64,000 nucleotides of DNA. It comes from Silurus meridionalis. Taxonomy: Eukaryota; Chordata; Actinopteri; Siluriformes; Siluridae. The notes under the pieces were generated by a model. That model was not told where the DNA came from and made no database searches. It worked only from the letters and a program-made list of their open reading frames with translations. Location of the stretch: NCBI RefSeq assembly GCF_014805685.1, contig NC_060884.1:10199356-10263355 (forward strand). Direction: 5' to 3'. Each line of letters starts with the position of its first letter. Positions within the stretch are counted from its first letter, which is position 1. Shown here in pieces: positions 1 through 11,940 of the stretch. The translations under genes and the position numbers were made by a program.

Positions 1-955
<955 letters not shown>

Positions 956-964
956 ATAAAAGGT

Positions 965-1160
965 CCAATAGTTGATTCACCTGAGAGCAAAAGCCAAGCT
1001 ATGAGGTCAAAGAAACTACGTGCACAGCTCAGAGACTGAATTGTGGCAAATTACAGATCTGGGAAAGGCTATAAAATCATGTTAAAGAGCACAGCGCTTT
1101 CTATCATTCTTAACGGAATAAGATTAGAAAAACCAAGACTCTTCCTAGAACTGGAAATGG
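965..1160 (+). mobile_element. 5' remnant of a second Tc1-like family
   Basis: The stretch with 'gctcagagactgaattgtgg' and 'gggaaaggctataaaatcat' matches in order the N-terminal DNA-binding part of a Tc1-like transposase, and resembles the better-preserved copy at 8394-8760. It is heavily mutated and no frame is usable. It abuts the preceding Tc1 end directly. Confidence 0.45.
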
Positions 1161-1299
1161 CTTTCAGTGTTATGTTAGTGGTTTGGCCCTCAGGTCACTT
1201 GACAGCAAGCAGTGTGAAAAACTCCAAGAGCCAAAGTAAACTTTATGTGGTCAGGGGCTGAAAGGTGAACGACACACTGAGCAACTGTTTGTAACTACT

Positions 1300-2740
1300 C
1301 TAGGACAGTAAGTATATTGTAACGATTCTTGGCCTGCTGGGAGAGCTTTAATGCTTTTATAAACATCGTTGTTAGCGATGCTGACTTTGCACAATCATCA
1401 GTTCAACTAGTCATTTTTAAATATATAGTCAAAAAAGTTATGAGAATAAGTATCATAGACAGTATTTTTATTTCGCAATGTATTTACAGGAGTTAATCAC
1501 CAGGAATGTCCACACCATTTTACCATTCAGCTCACTACAAGATAGATTAAGGCTTCCCTTGAGCATAAACAAAAAACAGTCAGTCGACTTCTCTTGATAG
1601 ATATACAAACTTCCAGCCTGCATTTAAAAAATAAATAAAAAAAATGACTTGCAGCATGTCAAAAGTGGCCTATTTAAGTAGGAAAAAAGTAGCCAGCACT
1701 GCTGGGCCAAGTCCAGCTGAGGTGCGTCACTGCCGGCATCGTTAAAACATCATGGACCAAGGCCATCTGTCATTTGGGCCTTGTTTGGCTGTTGGCAGTT
1801 CTGCCTGATGTTTTAGTTTGTAAACTTTTGTTCAATTCAAAACCGTTACAGATAATTTCATATAAGTTTTTTTTTTAAGTTAGTTAATGATGTACGTCAA
1901 TACAGTTCTTATGATTTATGGTGTATTAGAAAGACAAGAATGTTTCAACGTTTGAATATTTATGGTGAACCTCTAATTATTAGTCAGTCAATCACTAGCT
2001 AGGTTGAGGTAATTTAATAAACATCACCCCTCAATAACCTTACTCTTGCAGTGGACTTTAAAAAAAGCAATTACGGCTGGGACAAGTCATGCGAACCTTC
2101 TGATCTAAACTATGACGTAAAAAAAGAAATCTGAAAAGCCAGTCTGCTAGATAATGCCTCATCTTGGACTTAATAAAATAAGTATAAATGCCATCTTTTC
2201 AAACTAATAAAGATTAATTTTGTTCGGGCCAAGACAACCAGAAAGTGTCAAACAAAAGCCTCCTCAATAACATAGAACTAAATCCAAAGCTAAATCAGAA
2301 TAAAAGACGTGTTCAAATTGACAATGACTCCTGCTGCATGATTAATCGCAGTGCGTTTATATGATGGCAAATGTTGCGATTTAATTAAATAAATAAGTGC
2401 ATGTGTGAACACATACTTTCTCAGAACAGTTTGCAGATTTTCCACACCTCTAACAAAACAAAAAAAAAGACCAGATAGTCTCAGTGTATGGTCACGTGAC
2501 TTTCCGGTATGTGCAGCGCGGAGACCAGATGAACATGGATGCTGAGCAGACCAACACTGAACTCGTACCCAAATAATTCACCTGTTATTATGGCGATATT
2601 TTAGCTTTAAGCTCACCAACGCTGAGCAGAGAGAGATAGTGTGCTAGATTTGCTCAATTAAAGTTGCTACATCATGTGGCAATATGACAAATCTGTAATA
2701 AATTTTAACTGGTTCCAAGTTGGAAGAAAGAGATGACAGG
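1300..2740. other. Unannotated AT-rich DNA
   Basis: No convincing exon, RNA gene or repeat was recognised here. The stretch is AT-rich with scattered CpG (for example around 1720-1745 and 2490-2525). Short open frames look random. Confidence 0.6.
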
Positions 2741-2904
2741 CGATGGTTCAACAGACAGAGTTTTGTTTTACCTTACATACACTTTTGCCCCGCCACTTTC
2801 CTTTTCTCATACTCACGCAGGGACACACACCCACTCGCAATAATGCACATCTTTCCTTGATGCCAATGTGTAACTTGCACGGATTGGCGCACCTGGCAAT
2901 CCGC

Positions 2905-3055
2905 GTCTGTCTCTGTGTCTGTCTCTGTGTCTGTCTCTGTGTCTGTCTCTGTGTCTGTCTCTGTGTCTGTCTCTGTGTCTGTCTCTGTGTCTGTCTCTGT
3001 GTCTGTCTCTGTGTCTGTCTCTGTGTCTGTCTCTGTGTCTGTCTCTGTGTCTGTC
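2905..3055. repeat. 12-bp minisatellite (ctgtctctgtgt)n
   Basis: About 12.5 nearly perfect copies of a 12-base unit made of two 6-base half-units (gtctct and gtctgt types). Because 12 is a multiple of three, all frames stay open across it. This explains the repetitive open frames here on both strands (Cys-Val/Cys-Leu repeats on plus, Thr-Asp-Thr-Glu or Asp-Arg-His-Arg repeats on minus); none is a gene. Confidence 0.95.
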
Positions 3056-3578
3056 ACATCCGGCATACATTCTAGCCTTTTGGAACCATGAACAAGATTC
3101 CATAAAAAAGGTTACACACATTTAATAATAATGATTGCAAAATTGCCTGTATTCAAGTATGTAAATAAATATACTGTATCTTAAACTTTAGCAGGAAAAA
3201 CAGGTAAATGATTGAAATGGGCTGAGGGCAGTGGCAGGGTGTTCCCTGTTTGTTTCTATTAAATGTTTCAAATATTTATTTATTTATTTTTAAATAATGT
3301 TTTATTTAATTAAGCTGTACCTTGGAGAATTTTTTTTACATTAATGCAAATGTCATTTTGTAAAAAAAATATGAATTTTAATAAAATAAAATCTGTGTGC
3401 AATTTCCATGATAACTAATCAAGTGAACTCATTAAACCATTTATTATATCGCAATCACATATCATAATTTTGACCACATTTTGGAGGCCATTTTTCCTCC
3501 AAGTCTTAATAGCCCCTAATAAAGATAATATTTTTGGTTTGATGCCATTTTTCTATGACATGTCATAATATATATAAA
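3056..3578. other. Unannotated AT-rich DNA
   Basis: AT-rich sequence with no recognisable exon or repeat other than short A/T runs. Confidence 0.5.
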
Positions 3579-3883
3579 ATACACTATATTGCCATAAATA
3601 TTGGGCCATCTGGTAAAAAGTATGGTATATGACTTTTGAGGCCACTCAAAATCTTCCTCTTCAAAGCATGTAAACCAGATCTTCAAGAAACTTACTTTGT
3701 GCACATTGCAATGCTGGAACAGGTTTGGGTTTCCAAGTTCGAATGAATGCAACATTTTATTATAGCACATCTAAAGATGTCCTGTACAATTGAGTGCATT
3801 CAGCTTTGTGGTAACAGTTTGGAAAACAACCGCATATGGCAGGAAAAGTCAGGTGACCCAATACTTTTGGCAATATAGTGTGT
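3579..3883 (-). mobile_element. Short TIR element, Tc1-derived (cactatattgcc family)
   Basis: Both ends carry inverted repeats of about 30 bases: 'acactatattgccataaata' at the left and the complement of 'acactatattgccaaaagta' at the right. The inside (for example 'tttgtgcacattgcaatgct' near 3697) matches the antisense of a common fish Tc1-type element reduced to about 300 bp by internal deletion. A more decayed relative lies at 7440-7775. Confidence 0.7.
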
Positions 3884-3910
3884 ATGTATGTGTGAGTGTG
3901 TAATTATATA

Positions 3911-5498
3911 CTGTGATGAAAATAAGTATTTGAACACCCTGCTATTTTGCAAGTTCTCCCACTTAGAAATCATGGAGGGGTCTGAAATTGTCATCGTAGG
4001 TGCATGTCCACTGTGAGAGACAATCTAAAAAAAAAAAAAAATCCAGAAATCACAATGTATGATTTTTTTTTAACTATTTATTTGTATGATACAGCTGCAA
4101 AAAAGTATTTGAACACATGAGAAAGTCAATGTTAATATTTGGTACAGTAGCCTTTGTTTGCAATTACAGAGGTCAAACGTTTCCTGTAGTTTTTCACCAG
4201 GTTTGCACACACTGCAGGAGGGATTTTGGCCCACTCCTCCACACAGATCTTCTCCAGATCAGTCAGGTTTTTGGCCTGTCGCTGAGAAACACGGAGTTTG
4301 AGCTCCCTCCAAAGATTCTCTATTGGGTTTAGGTCTGGAGACTGGCTAGGCCACGCCAGAACCTTGATATGCTTCTTACAGAGCCACTTCTTGGTTATCC
4401 TGGCTGTGTGCTTCAGGTCATTGTTATGTTGGAAGACCCAGCTTCAATGCTCTAACTGAGAGAAGGAGTTTGTTCCCCAAAATCTCGCAATACATGGCCC
4501 CGGTCATCCTTTCCTTAATACAGTGCAGTCGCCCTGTCCCATGTGCAGAAAAACAACCCCAAAGCATGATGCTACCACCCCCATGCTTCACAGTAGGGAT
4601 AGTGTTCTTGGGATGGTACTCATCATTCTTCTTCCTCCAAACACGTTTAGTGGAATTATGACCCAAAAGTTCTATTTTGGTCTCATCTGACCACGTGACT
4701 TTCTCCCATGACTCCTCTGGATCATCCAAATGGTCATTAGCAAACTTAAGACGTGCCTGGACATGTGCTGGTTAAAGCAGGGGAACCTTCCATGCCATGC
4801 ATGATTTCAAACCATGACGTCTTAGTGTATTACCAACAGTAACCTTGGAAACGGTGGTCCCAGCTCTTTTCAGCTCCTCCCGTGTAGTTCTGGGCTGATT
4901 TCTCACCTTCCTTAGGATCATTGAGACCCCACGAGGTGAGATCTTGCATTAACCCCAGTCCGAGGAAGATTGACAGTCATGTTTAGCTTCTTCCATTTTC
5001 TAACGATTGCTCCAACAGTGGACCTTTTTTCACCAAGCTGCTTGGCAATTTCCCCGTAGCCCTTTCCAGCCTTGTGGAGGTGTACAATTTTGTCTCTAGG
5101 GTCTTTGGACAGCTCTTTGGTCTTGGCCATGTTAGTAGTTGGATTCTTACTGATTGTATGGGGTGGACAGGTGTCTTTATGTAGCTAACGACCTCAAACA
5201 GGTGCATCTAATTTAGGATAATAAATGTAGTGGAGGTGGACATTTTAAAGGCAGACTAACAGGTCTTTGAGGGTCAGAATTCTAGCTGATAGACAGGTGT
5301 TTAAATACTTATTTGCAGCTGTATCATACAAATAATTAGTTTAAAAATCATATATTGTGATTTCTGGTTTTTCTTTTTTTAGAATATGTCTCTCACAGTG
5401 GACATGCACCTACGATGACAATTTCAGACCCCTCCATGATTTCTAAGTGGGAGAACTTGCAAAATAGCAGAGTGTTCAAATACTTATTTTCCTCACTG
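3911..5498 (-). mobile_element. Complete Tc1-like element with ~210-bp inverted repeats
   Basis: This 1588-bp element has the usual Tc1 length. Each end carries a long inverted repeat (3911-4117 and about 5290-5498) beginning CTGTGATGAAAATAAG at the left and CAGTGAGGAAAATAAG read inward from the right. TA dinucleotides flank both ends (3909-3910 and 5499-5500), as expected for a target-site duplication. The transposase lies inside on the minus strand but is broken (see 4110-5130). It sits just 5' of a LINE fragment whose text begins at about 5511. Confidence 0.93.
4110..5130 (-). pseudogene. Broken Tc1 transposase
   Basis: The N terminus (start codon at 5130) reads [20 protein letters not shown], the helix-turn-helix paired-like DNA-binding start of this Tc1 group. 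It runs to about 4918 before losing frame. A second open segment, 4729-4424, holds the first catalytic aspartate in [11 protein letters not shown] and the [10 protein letters not shown] motif that follows. The remainder, with the second Asp and the Glu of the DDE triad, lies at 4424-4110 without an open frame in line with the rest. At least two frame disruptions separate the pieces. A full-length enzyme of this group is about 340 residues, so this copy is inactive. Confidence 0.85.
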
Positions 5499-5510
5499 TA
5501 TAATTATAAC

Positions 5511-5731
5511 TCAATCACTGTATGGTACGGAGTCTCCAATGTGTGTGAACGTAAAGTCCTGCAAAGGCTGGTCAAAATTGCAGAAAAAAAGAATCACTGG
5601 CAGCCGACTACCTGCCACTGAGCACCTTCACCACAGCAGATCTCCACACAAGTCTTCACTGCTATAGCCGTTATATTAATTCACTGTACATATATTTACA
5701 CACGCATTTTATATTATAGATGGATGGATAT
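5511..5731 (+). mobile_element. LINE 3' fragment (Rex1/CR1-like), 5' half of a split copy
   Basis: The translation VWYGVSNVCERKVLQRLVKI is the conserved C-terminal part of fish Rex1-like LINE ORF2, which contains W(Y/F)G..C....LQR followed by an AEKIIG-like stretch, here degraded. The 3' tail of the same LINE reappears at about 7141-7188 after an inserted MITE. Compare the longer copy at 24165-24900. Confidence 0.7.
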
Positions 5732-7090
5732 ACCATAATTTCCGGACTATAAAGCGCACCCTTATATAAGCCGAACATTGAATTTGACAAATATTTCTAT
5801 TTTTAACATAAATAAGCCGCACCTGTCTATAAACCGCAGTCTACACTAATGTACTTTACACAGGCTTTAACGAAAGACACGTTACACACGGTGTAAGGGG
5901 TGAAATATGTTGCGCTTCTATTAGGAGCATAGCGGTATTTTGGGAATAGCATGCACTGCATTCTTCCGGTATTACTGCGTGTGTGTGTGTGCGTGTGAGA
6001 CTGAGGATTATGTCCTTATTATTTTCTGATGCTCATTTCTAAGTTTCTTTGACTAACCCATTACGCTGTTGCCAAGAAAAATAAAAAAGCACGAGTTTTG
6101 GAAACCTGTCTGTGCTTATATGATTTCTGTTGCAACTGGAGTTAGTGAGCTCTCCCTTCACCCAGACTCAACGCGTTAGAACGGCTTGTATCTAAACAGT
6201 AGCCTACCAAGTAAGTCATTGTTCACTGTCTTCCACCTTCCTTTCACAACTACAGTGGTACCTTGACCTACGAGTGCATTAATGTACGAGTTTTCCGAGG
6301 TACGAGCGGTCACTTGGTCGAGCAAGCAAAAAATTGAGGTACGAGCTCGAGACGCCGCTGCTAGATGGCGAAGTGAAGCCAGAAAGCGAAGATTGTAACA
6401 AAAATTTAGATAAGCAAAGAAGAAAAAGTAAAATTTTTAAAGTTTAGGGATACGTAGTGTACAGGCGTAATAGTAAAAAACGAGTTTTCCCTCCGCTTAT
6501 CGCCTCTACACCCCCACACACACGCCCCCCACCGGCATTTTAGTTAGCTCAAGTCGTCTCATCTCCAAGGAAAATACACTGAATAAAACCTTATTATATC
6601 ATTACATACTCTTTCTATTATGTTTTTATACAAGATTTGTTATTTAGAAATGTATTTTCCAATTTATTAACATGAAACATAAACGAGGTGTCATTTTGAG
6701 GTTTGGAACGGATAATGCCATTTTAAGTATTTTCAATATGGAAAACTGATTTGATGTGCAAGCAAATTGAAATATGAGCTCGTCCACGGAACGAATTAAA
6801 CTCGTAGGTCAAGGTACCACTGTACTTCTCTGGGGAGTTTATCTTTTGTCATCGTCGTGCGCCACCGGTGGAAGTTTTTCTCCCGAAGCCATGCAGTTCA
6901 GAACACAGGTAAGGTGCGTTTTTTCGTTTCCGTTCGGAGATTTCATTGGTCTAATGTTATGGGGTTCAGTTTTTTGGCTTGAAGTTTGTGAAACCGGTAA
7001 AAACCCAGGAAAAATTCAATCTTCGTTGGTTTAAGCTGCGGGGTTCAAAATGTGGAAAGAAAGTAGCGGCTTATAGTCCGAAAAATATGG
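5732..7090. mobile_element. Non-autonomous DNA transposon (ccgGACTATAA termini)
   Basis: Left end reads 'ccataatttccggactataa' and right end, inverted, 'ccatatttttcggactataa', giving terminal inverted repeats of about 25 bases. It carries no transposase frame. It interrupts the Rex1-like LINE 3' end and is itself interrupted by the element at 6253-6822. Without that insert it would be about 790 bp. I could not see a clear target duplication, so the superfamily is left open. Confidence 0.8.
6253..6822. mobile_element. Nested MITE with TA target duplication
   Basis: Left end 'cagtggtaccttgacctacg' and right end 'cgtaggtcaaggtaccactg' are perfect inverted repeats of 20 bases and continue with weaker matching. 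TA at 6251-6252 and 6823-6824 flanks the element, pointing to a Tc1/mariner-type transposition mechanism. Length is 570 bp with no coding frame. It sits wholly inside the larger element at 5732-7090. Confidence 0.9.
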
Positions 7091-7188
7091 TGTGTGAGTA
7101 TATATATATATATATTTATTTTTTTCCCTTCTGGTAGATGCTATACTGCATTTAGTTGCTGTGTACCTGTACTATGCAATAAAGTTTT
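7091..7188 (+). mobile_element. LINE 3' tail, second half of split copy
   Basis: The stretch 'gttgctgtgtacctgtacta' followed by 'tgcaataaag' is the usual 3' tail of fish Rex1/CR1-like LINEs, which end in short tandem repeats. Here the tail runs directly into a (ctat)/(catc) array. It completes the LINE whose ORF end is at 5511-5731. Confidence 0.6.
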
Positions 7189-7250
7189 CTATCTATCTAT
7201 CCATCCATCCATCCATCCATCCATCCATCCATCCATCCATCCATCCATCT
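7189..7250. repeat. Tetranucleotide microsatellite (ctat)n(ccat)n
   Basis: About three ctat units pass into about twelve perfect ccat units. It forms the terminal tandem tail of the LINE at 5511-7188. Confidence 0.95.
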
Positions 7251-7439
7251 AGTATGCACTCCAGTATATTGCACTTCATTTGGCATTCAGCACAGAAATA
7301 ATTTACAGACTCATGATCTACATACACATTCTAAAGAAGCTGAGCAGGAATGTTTCATGCGAAATAATTACATACACACTTGCAAATCGCAAGGCTACAA
7401 AATCCCCCTGTTACAAAACTACCCTTCCAAAAAAAAAAA

Positions 7440-7775
7440 AGATTATAATGCCTCCATTCTGGGAAGTGTCCCACTGGTTCCCAATCAATGTTCCAGTTCA
7501 TCCCAATGGTATTCAGTAGGGAAGGAGTTCGGTGCTCTTTGCAGGTCCCTCAAGTTATTTAGCGCCAACATCTTAGCAAAACATGTTCATAGAGATTCTT
7601 TTGTGCACATTGGCATTGTCATGAAGGAACATGTTTGTCTTTATCAGTTCCAGAAAAGAGAAATTGTAATGATACTAATTTGTGAGTACATTTAAAGCAA
7701 CAGTTTGGAAGAGAAGCGCATGTGAAAGTGAGTGTGAATGTTTTTTTTACATACTTTCACCCAAATAGTGTACAT
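7440..7775 (-). mobile_element. Decayed relative of the cactatattgcc element
   Basis: Stretches such as 'ccagttcatcccaatggtat' and 'ttgtgcacattggcattgtc' match, in order and orientation, the antisense of the same Tc1-derived family as 3579-3883. The right end 'ttcacccaaatagtgta' is a mutated form of that family's terminal repeat. No frame is usable. Confidence 0.5.
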
Positions 7776-8045
7776 GAATTCCAGTCTCTGTGACCAAGCA
7801 GGCATTCCTGGGGCTGATGAAGTAACTAATTTATTTAATGGATTTTCTGTAAACATCTAAGCTTTATTCAGATAAACAAAAACAAACAAAAGCAATAATG
7901 TTTAGTCACCTCGTGTGTGCTGTGAAGAGTTCGGCATTGTGTCCGAGTATGCAGTACTGCTCCTGTGCAACGACAAGACACCAAAGCTTTGGCAAAATCC
8001 TGTTCAGTGGCCTGAAAAGAAAGAAAAGTAGTGTCATTAAAAGAT

Positions 8046-8124
8046 GCTTTATAGTTTGCTTACATGTAACCATTTTACCTTCTTTTATCATGTAAAATGG
8101 TTACATTTGAGCAAACATTAAAGC
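8046..8124. other. Long near-perfect hairpin (miRNA-like or tiny MITE)
   Basis: Arms 8055-8078 and 8092-8115 pair over 24 positions with one mismatch and one G:T pair, closed by a 13-base loop (8079-8091). Pairing resumes outside a small internal loop (gcttta with taaagc), giving about 31 paired positions in all. The fold is present on either strand. No known miRNA seed was recognised. It lies about 35 bases from the candidate exon at 7910-8011. Confidence 0.6.
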
Positions 8125-8393
8125 AAAGGTCTACAAAATGTACCATATTTTAAACAAAGAAATAAAACTAAAAGTGCCACATTTAAGCAGTTTGACTTTT
8201 TGAATTTTTTGAAGGCTACTGAATCACATTATTAACAATCACAAATCTACATTTCTAAATAATGTTATGCAAAAAGAAAAAGTGATAAAAAGAAGCGAAT
8301 GTGAGCAGTACAATATGACATTAAAAGAAAAAAATTATGCACACTGCCTGGAAATTATATATTATATAGGATCATTTATTAAACATTATATGC

Positions 8394-8760
8394 AGAGCTC
8401 AGAGACAAGATTGTTGCAAGGCACAGATTTGGGGAAGGCTACAAAAAAATTGCTGCTGCACTGAAGATTCCGAGGAGAATCTTGGAAAAAAAACTGACAC
8501 AAATCAGGACTCTTCCCAGAGCTGCTCACCCAGCCAAACTGAGCAATCGAGGGCGATGGTAAGTAAGAGAGGTGACCAAGAACCCAATGGTCACTCTGAC
8601 TGAGCTTCAGAGATCCTGTGTGGAGATGGTACAAAGTTCCAGAAGGACAATCACCACTGCAGCCCTCCACCGATCCGAACTCACGGAAGCCTGCTTAAAG
8701 TTTGCCAACAGGCACTTGCTGGACTCTCAGACTGTATGGAACAAGAGTCTCTGCTCTGAT
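8394..8760 (+). mobile_element. Tc1-like transposase 5' remnant
   Basis: From 'gctcagagacaagattgttg' through 'acagatttggggaaggctac' and 'gagctgctcacccagccaaa' the text follows the N-terminal half of a fish Tc1-type transposase in the sense direction, ending before the catalytic DDE core. Stops and small deletions break it. It has no visible terminal repeats. Confidence 0.65.
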
Positions 8761-8879
8761 TGAACCAACATTGATCTACATTTTATTTTTGTATAAACTA
8801 TGTAATATTTGATATTTAAAAAAAATTTTATACCAAGAAAATTAACATTGTGGATTTTAGTACGAAGCAGCTTTGGATT

Positions 8880-9300
8880 ATACTGTATGAATTATGAGGT
8901 TGTAATCATGATGTTGAAGGACTCACTGTTTTTGGAAGCAGCTGATATGAGGATGCTTTGAGGATGGATTTGGACTGTAGTTAATGTCAACAGTCTGCTA
9001 CACTGACTCAGGACTACAGTTTGCATCTGATCATCACTGCACACCTAAATATTTTTTATCTGTAATAAACGGACATTCGGTGCAACCCAGATGAGGATGG
9101 GTTCCCTCTTGAGTCTGGTTCCTCTCAAGGTTTCATCCTAATGCCATCTCGGGGAGTTTTTCCTTGCCACAGGCTTCCTCATCAGGGACAACCTTACACT
9201 TATGAAGAACATCTTATTCATTTTTATCACCACATTATCTGTGTAAAGATGCTTTGGGACAATGTTCATTGTTGAAAGCTCTATACAAATAAAAATTAAA
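8880..9300 (+). repeat. Dispersed retroposon-like repeat, copy 1
   Basis: A module reading 'cctctcaaggtttcatccta', then 'gagtttttccttgccacagg', then a 3' end of the 'gatgctttgggacaatgttc' type occurs four times in this window: here, at 17931-18362, and inverted at 37536-37700 and 40850-41050. The 18.3-kb copy ends in a ttgac tandem tail, suggesting retroposition. No protein frame is present. Confidence 0.7.
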
Positions 9301-9377
9301 TTGATATGGGCATTAGGAATACCATCAGGCTCAAAAGGTTGAATTAACAACAACCTGACTGCAACAATGTTTAAAAA

Positions 9378-9383
9378 AATAAA

Positions 9384-9414
<31 letters not shown>

Positions 9415-9420
9415 TAATAA
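9378..9420. repeat. Microsatellite (aaat)n(aat)n
   Basis: About six aaat/ataa units followed by about seven aat units. Confidence 0.9.
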
Positions 9421-10890
9421 CATTTTAGGTTAAGGTCTGACTATTGCACTTGACCAGTCATACATCAGTGACTGGAATATTATTACTAAATATTACTTCA
9501 AAAAAACAGGACATCAATTAAGATTAATGCATTACATCACGTTTATTATTATTAAATGTCACATAAACAAGAGAGAATTAAAAGAGTCGCCCTAAATCTG
9601 CCAGAAGAAAATAAAGAAAAATATAATCAGTACTTTTACAACACAAAGATTTTTTTCGTTTCAAGAGGTTTATATATATTGTATATTTTAAACTCATTTA
9701 TATAAGAAATTTGGGTTGTGTGTTTGTATGAGGTGAGGTCTGGCCAAAGTTTATTAACAAAAGAATCCCTAATATAGCTGTATCTGAGGTTAGAACTATT
9801 ATGAAGCTCATGCTTGCCCATTAATCACCTTCATCGCGAACAGTCGCCGGAGTTTAAGGGCAAAACTATACGCGCTAATAGGAACTCCATTGACACCGTG
9901 CATTTTAGCTCGTAGCTAAAGGACTAATGAATTACCTTTCCGAAGACAGTCCTACTGCAAAGAGACGAGCTTAATAACTGCCTTAAGCCATGCTGCAACG
10001 GGCGCCGAAACATGATTCAGCTATACACTATATTGCAACTTTAGAGCAGCAAGGAGCAGGGTTTGTTTTCTGCTAACTGCCTCCACGTTGTATAACAACG
10101 CTCTCCTCCCGCCCACTTTCCCAGCAATGTCAAGGAGATGTTCTGCCGTCAAACAGGCTCGGCTAGAAAACGAGACGGTGTTTAAGCGTTCTGGTGCGCA
10201 GCCTCGCTACTGACTGCACGTGGGTATAATTTATTATCATTTAAGCCGGGGAAATAAATCATTTAGTTTGTCTACGGTTAAAGCTTATACAGTATAAAAA
10301 TATAAGAATGCTTTATTTGAATAACAATGTATAACACCTCTACAAAAACAATCAGACAAACAAAAGCTTACCTTATGTGTATCCGTTGATTCCATAAGCA
10401 GTCTTCTTCTAATCATCCCTTATAAAAAAGAAAGAACTATGACTTACTAAGTCTTGGCCACACATTAGTATGGTTTATTTAGATGATTGGTGTCGCCAGT
10501 GGGGCGCCATACTGTTTACTGCTCTCTACACGTTGTAATTGCTGCTCTAATATATGCTCTAAATCTTTTTTCTTTTATCCTCATGACATAAAACAACTTT
10601 TCGTTTTGAAACAAAAAACACTTCGAAGCAGAATTTCAGTTTTCTTTCTCTGACATTTACTCATAGATAAAGCTATAGGAACTGATTGTCAGAACAGAAA
10701 GTTAAATTAAGTAAATAACATATTTGCTTGCATATCCCTTGTTTGCAATAACACCAAACTGCATCGTTCGCCGTTTAATTTTCACAGCTCTTTTGTATTT
10801 TCACAAATTCTTTTAATTTTTGTTTATTTTGGAGGGGTTTGTCCCCTCACTCTCCTCTTCAGGAAGTAAAATACATGCTCAGCTTGGTTA
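9421..10890. other. Intergenic or intronic DNA with a CpG-richer island
   Basis: Most of this stretch is ordinary AT-rich DNA. Positions 9830-10210 stand out: CpGs are frequent ('tcgcgaacagtcgccggagt' near 9835) and no repeat family was recognised. This is the only promoter-like base composition in the left 30 kb. If the candidate transcript at 7910-10416 is real, this would be in its first intron next to exon 1. Confidence 0.4.
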
Positions 10891-11400
10891 ACGTATGATG
10901 AGTGACTTGGCTGTTCTTAAAACTTCTACTGTTTTCTCTGATGAAGTTCTGTCCTGTGTTTCGGTTCATTGTCTTGTTCAATCTCTGGTTGTTAATAGTA
11001 CACCAGTAATTCCTACCTTTTTCAGGACCCTTCAGAATGTTTGAAATTCCAAAAGGCTATGCCTAATGCTTGTGCAATTGGTCTGATCGAGCAATTGTCC
11101 CTCTTTCCACAGCTTTAACCTGGTTTGCTTTTCTCACATAGATAGAGAAGTCTTATTGGTTAAGATTTTTTTAACAAGAGTTGTAGCCATTACAGAATAA
11201 ACCCAGGGCTCTAACTGAGAGTAAACATTTAAAACTATAAATTTTTATGAGTCAATCTAACAGGGCACAACTGGGCAAAAAAAACCCAAAAAAACACCCA
11301 TCCTTTAAATGTTCCAAAATTTTTTGTGTTTTTTTGTTTGAAAATTGGTGCATTCAAACAAAATAGGCCAGGTTGATCTTAATTATCAGGAGATTTGATC
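10890..11400 (-). mobile_element. Tc1-like remnant, N-terminal part, antisense
   Basis: Text such as 'aatgcttgtgcaattggtct' and 'ggtttgcttttctcacatag' is the antisense of the first 100 codons of a fish Tc1-like transposase, followed by the element end with 'caacagggcacaac'-type sequence. The same family recurs at 16440-17160 and, as an end fragment, near 21120-21300. Confidence 0.5.
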
Positions 11401-11940
11401 AAAACACGTTTTTAGAGTGAAGCAAAAACAATTGAATTGACCTTGTCTTTGCAGAACTTTTGAGGTTAACATGCAAACCTGATTCCAAAATAGTTGGGAC
11501 AATGTACAAATTGTGAATAAAAAAGGAATGCAATAATTTACAAATCTCATAAACATATATTTTATTCACAATAGAATATTGATAACATATCAAATGTTGA
11601 AAGTGAGACATTTTGAAATGTCATGCCAAATATTGGTTCACTTTGGATTTCATGAGAGCTACACATTCCAAAAAAGTTGGGACAGGTAGCAATAAGAGGC
11701 CGGAAAAGTTAAATGTACATATAAGGAACAGCTGGAGGACCCATTTGCAACTTATAAGGTCAATTAGCAACATGATTGGGTATAAAAAGAGCCTCTCAGC
11801 GTGGCAGTGTCTCTCAGAAGTCAAGATGGGCAGAGGATCACCAATTCCCCCAATGCTGCGGCGAAAAATAGTGTAGCAATATCAGAAAGGAGTTTCTCAG
11901 AGAAAAATTGCAAAGAGTTTAAAGTTATCATCATCTACAG

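Larger units (their letters stand above)
7910..10416 (-). other. Candidate two-exon transcript, product unknown
   Basis: A start codon at 10416 (or in-frame at 10395) opens MIRRRLLMESTDTHK and ends at an AAG/gtaagc donor after 10372. A strong pyrimidine-rich acceptor (ttttctttcttttcag) precedes 8011, and the exon 8011-7910 is exactly 102 bases, in phase 0, open for 34 codons, beginning ATEQDFAKALVSCRCTG and ending at a gag/gtgact donor. GC content of this exon is visibly above its surroundings, and the intron includes the CpG-richer stretch 9830-10210. I found no third exon and recognise no family. A second frame of the 102-base exon is also open, so coding is not certain. It could be a non-coding RNA, a dead gene or chance. 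Confidence 0.25.

Noticed and set aside
2743..3121. Open frames on both strands with Cys-Val, Thr-Asp or Asp-Arg-His-Arg repeats
   Set aside because: They are produced by a 12-bp tandem repeat that cannot create stops; no unique coding sequence flanks them.
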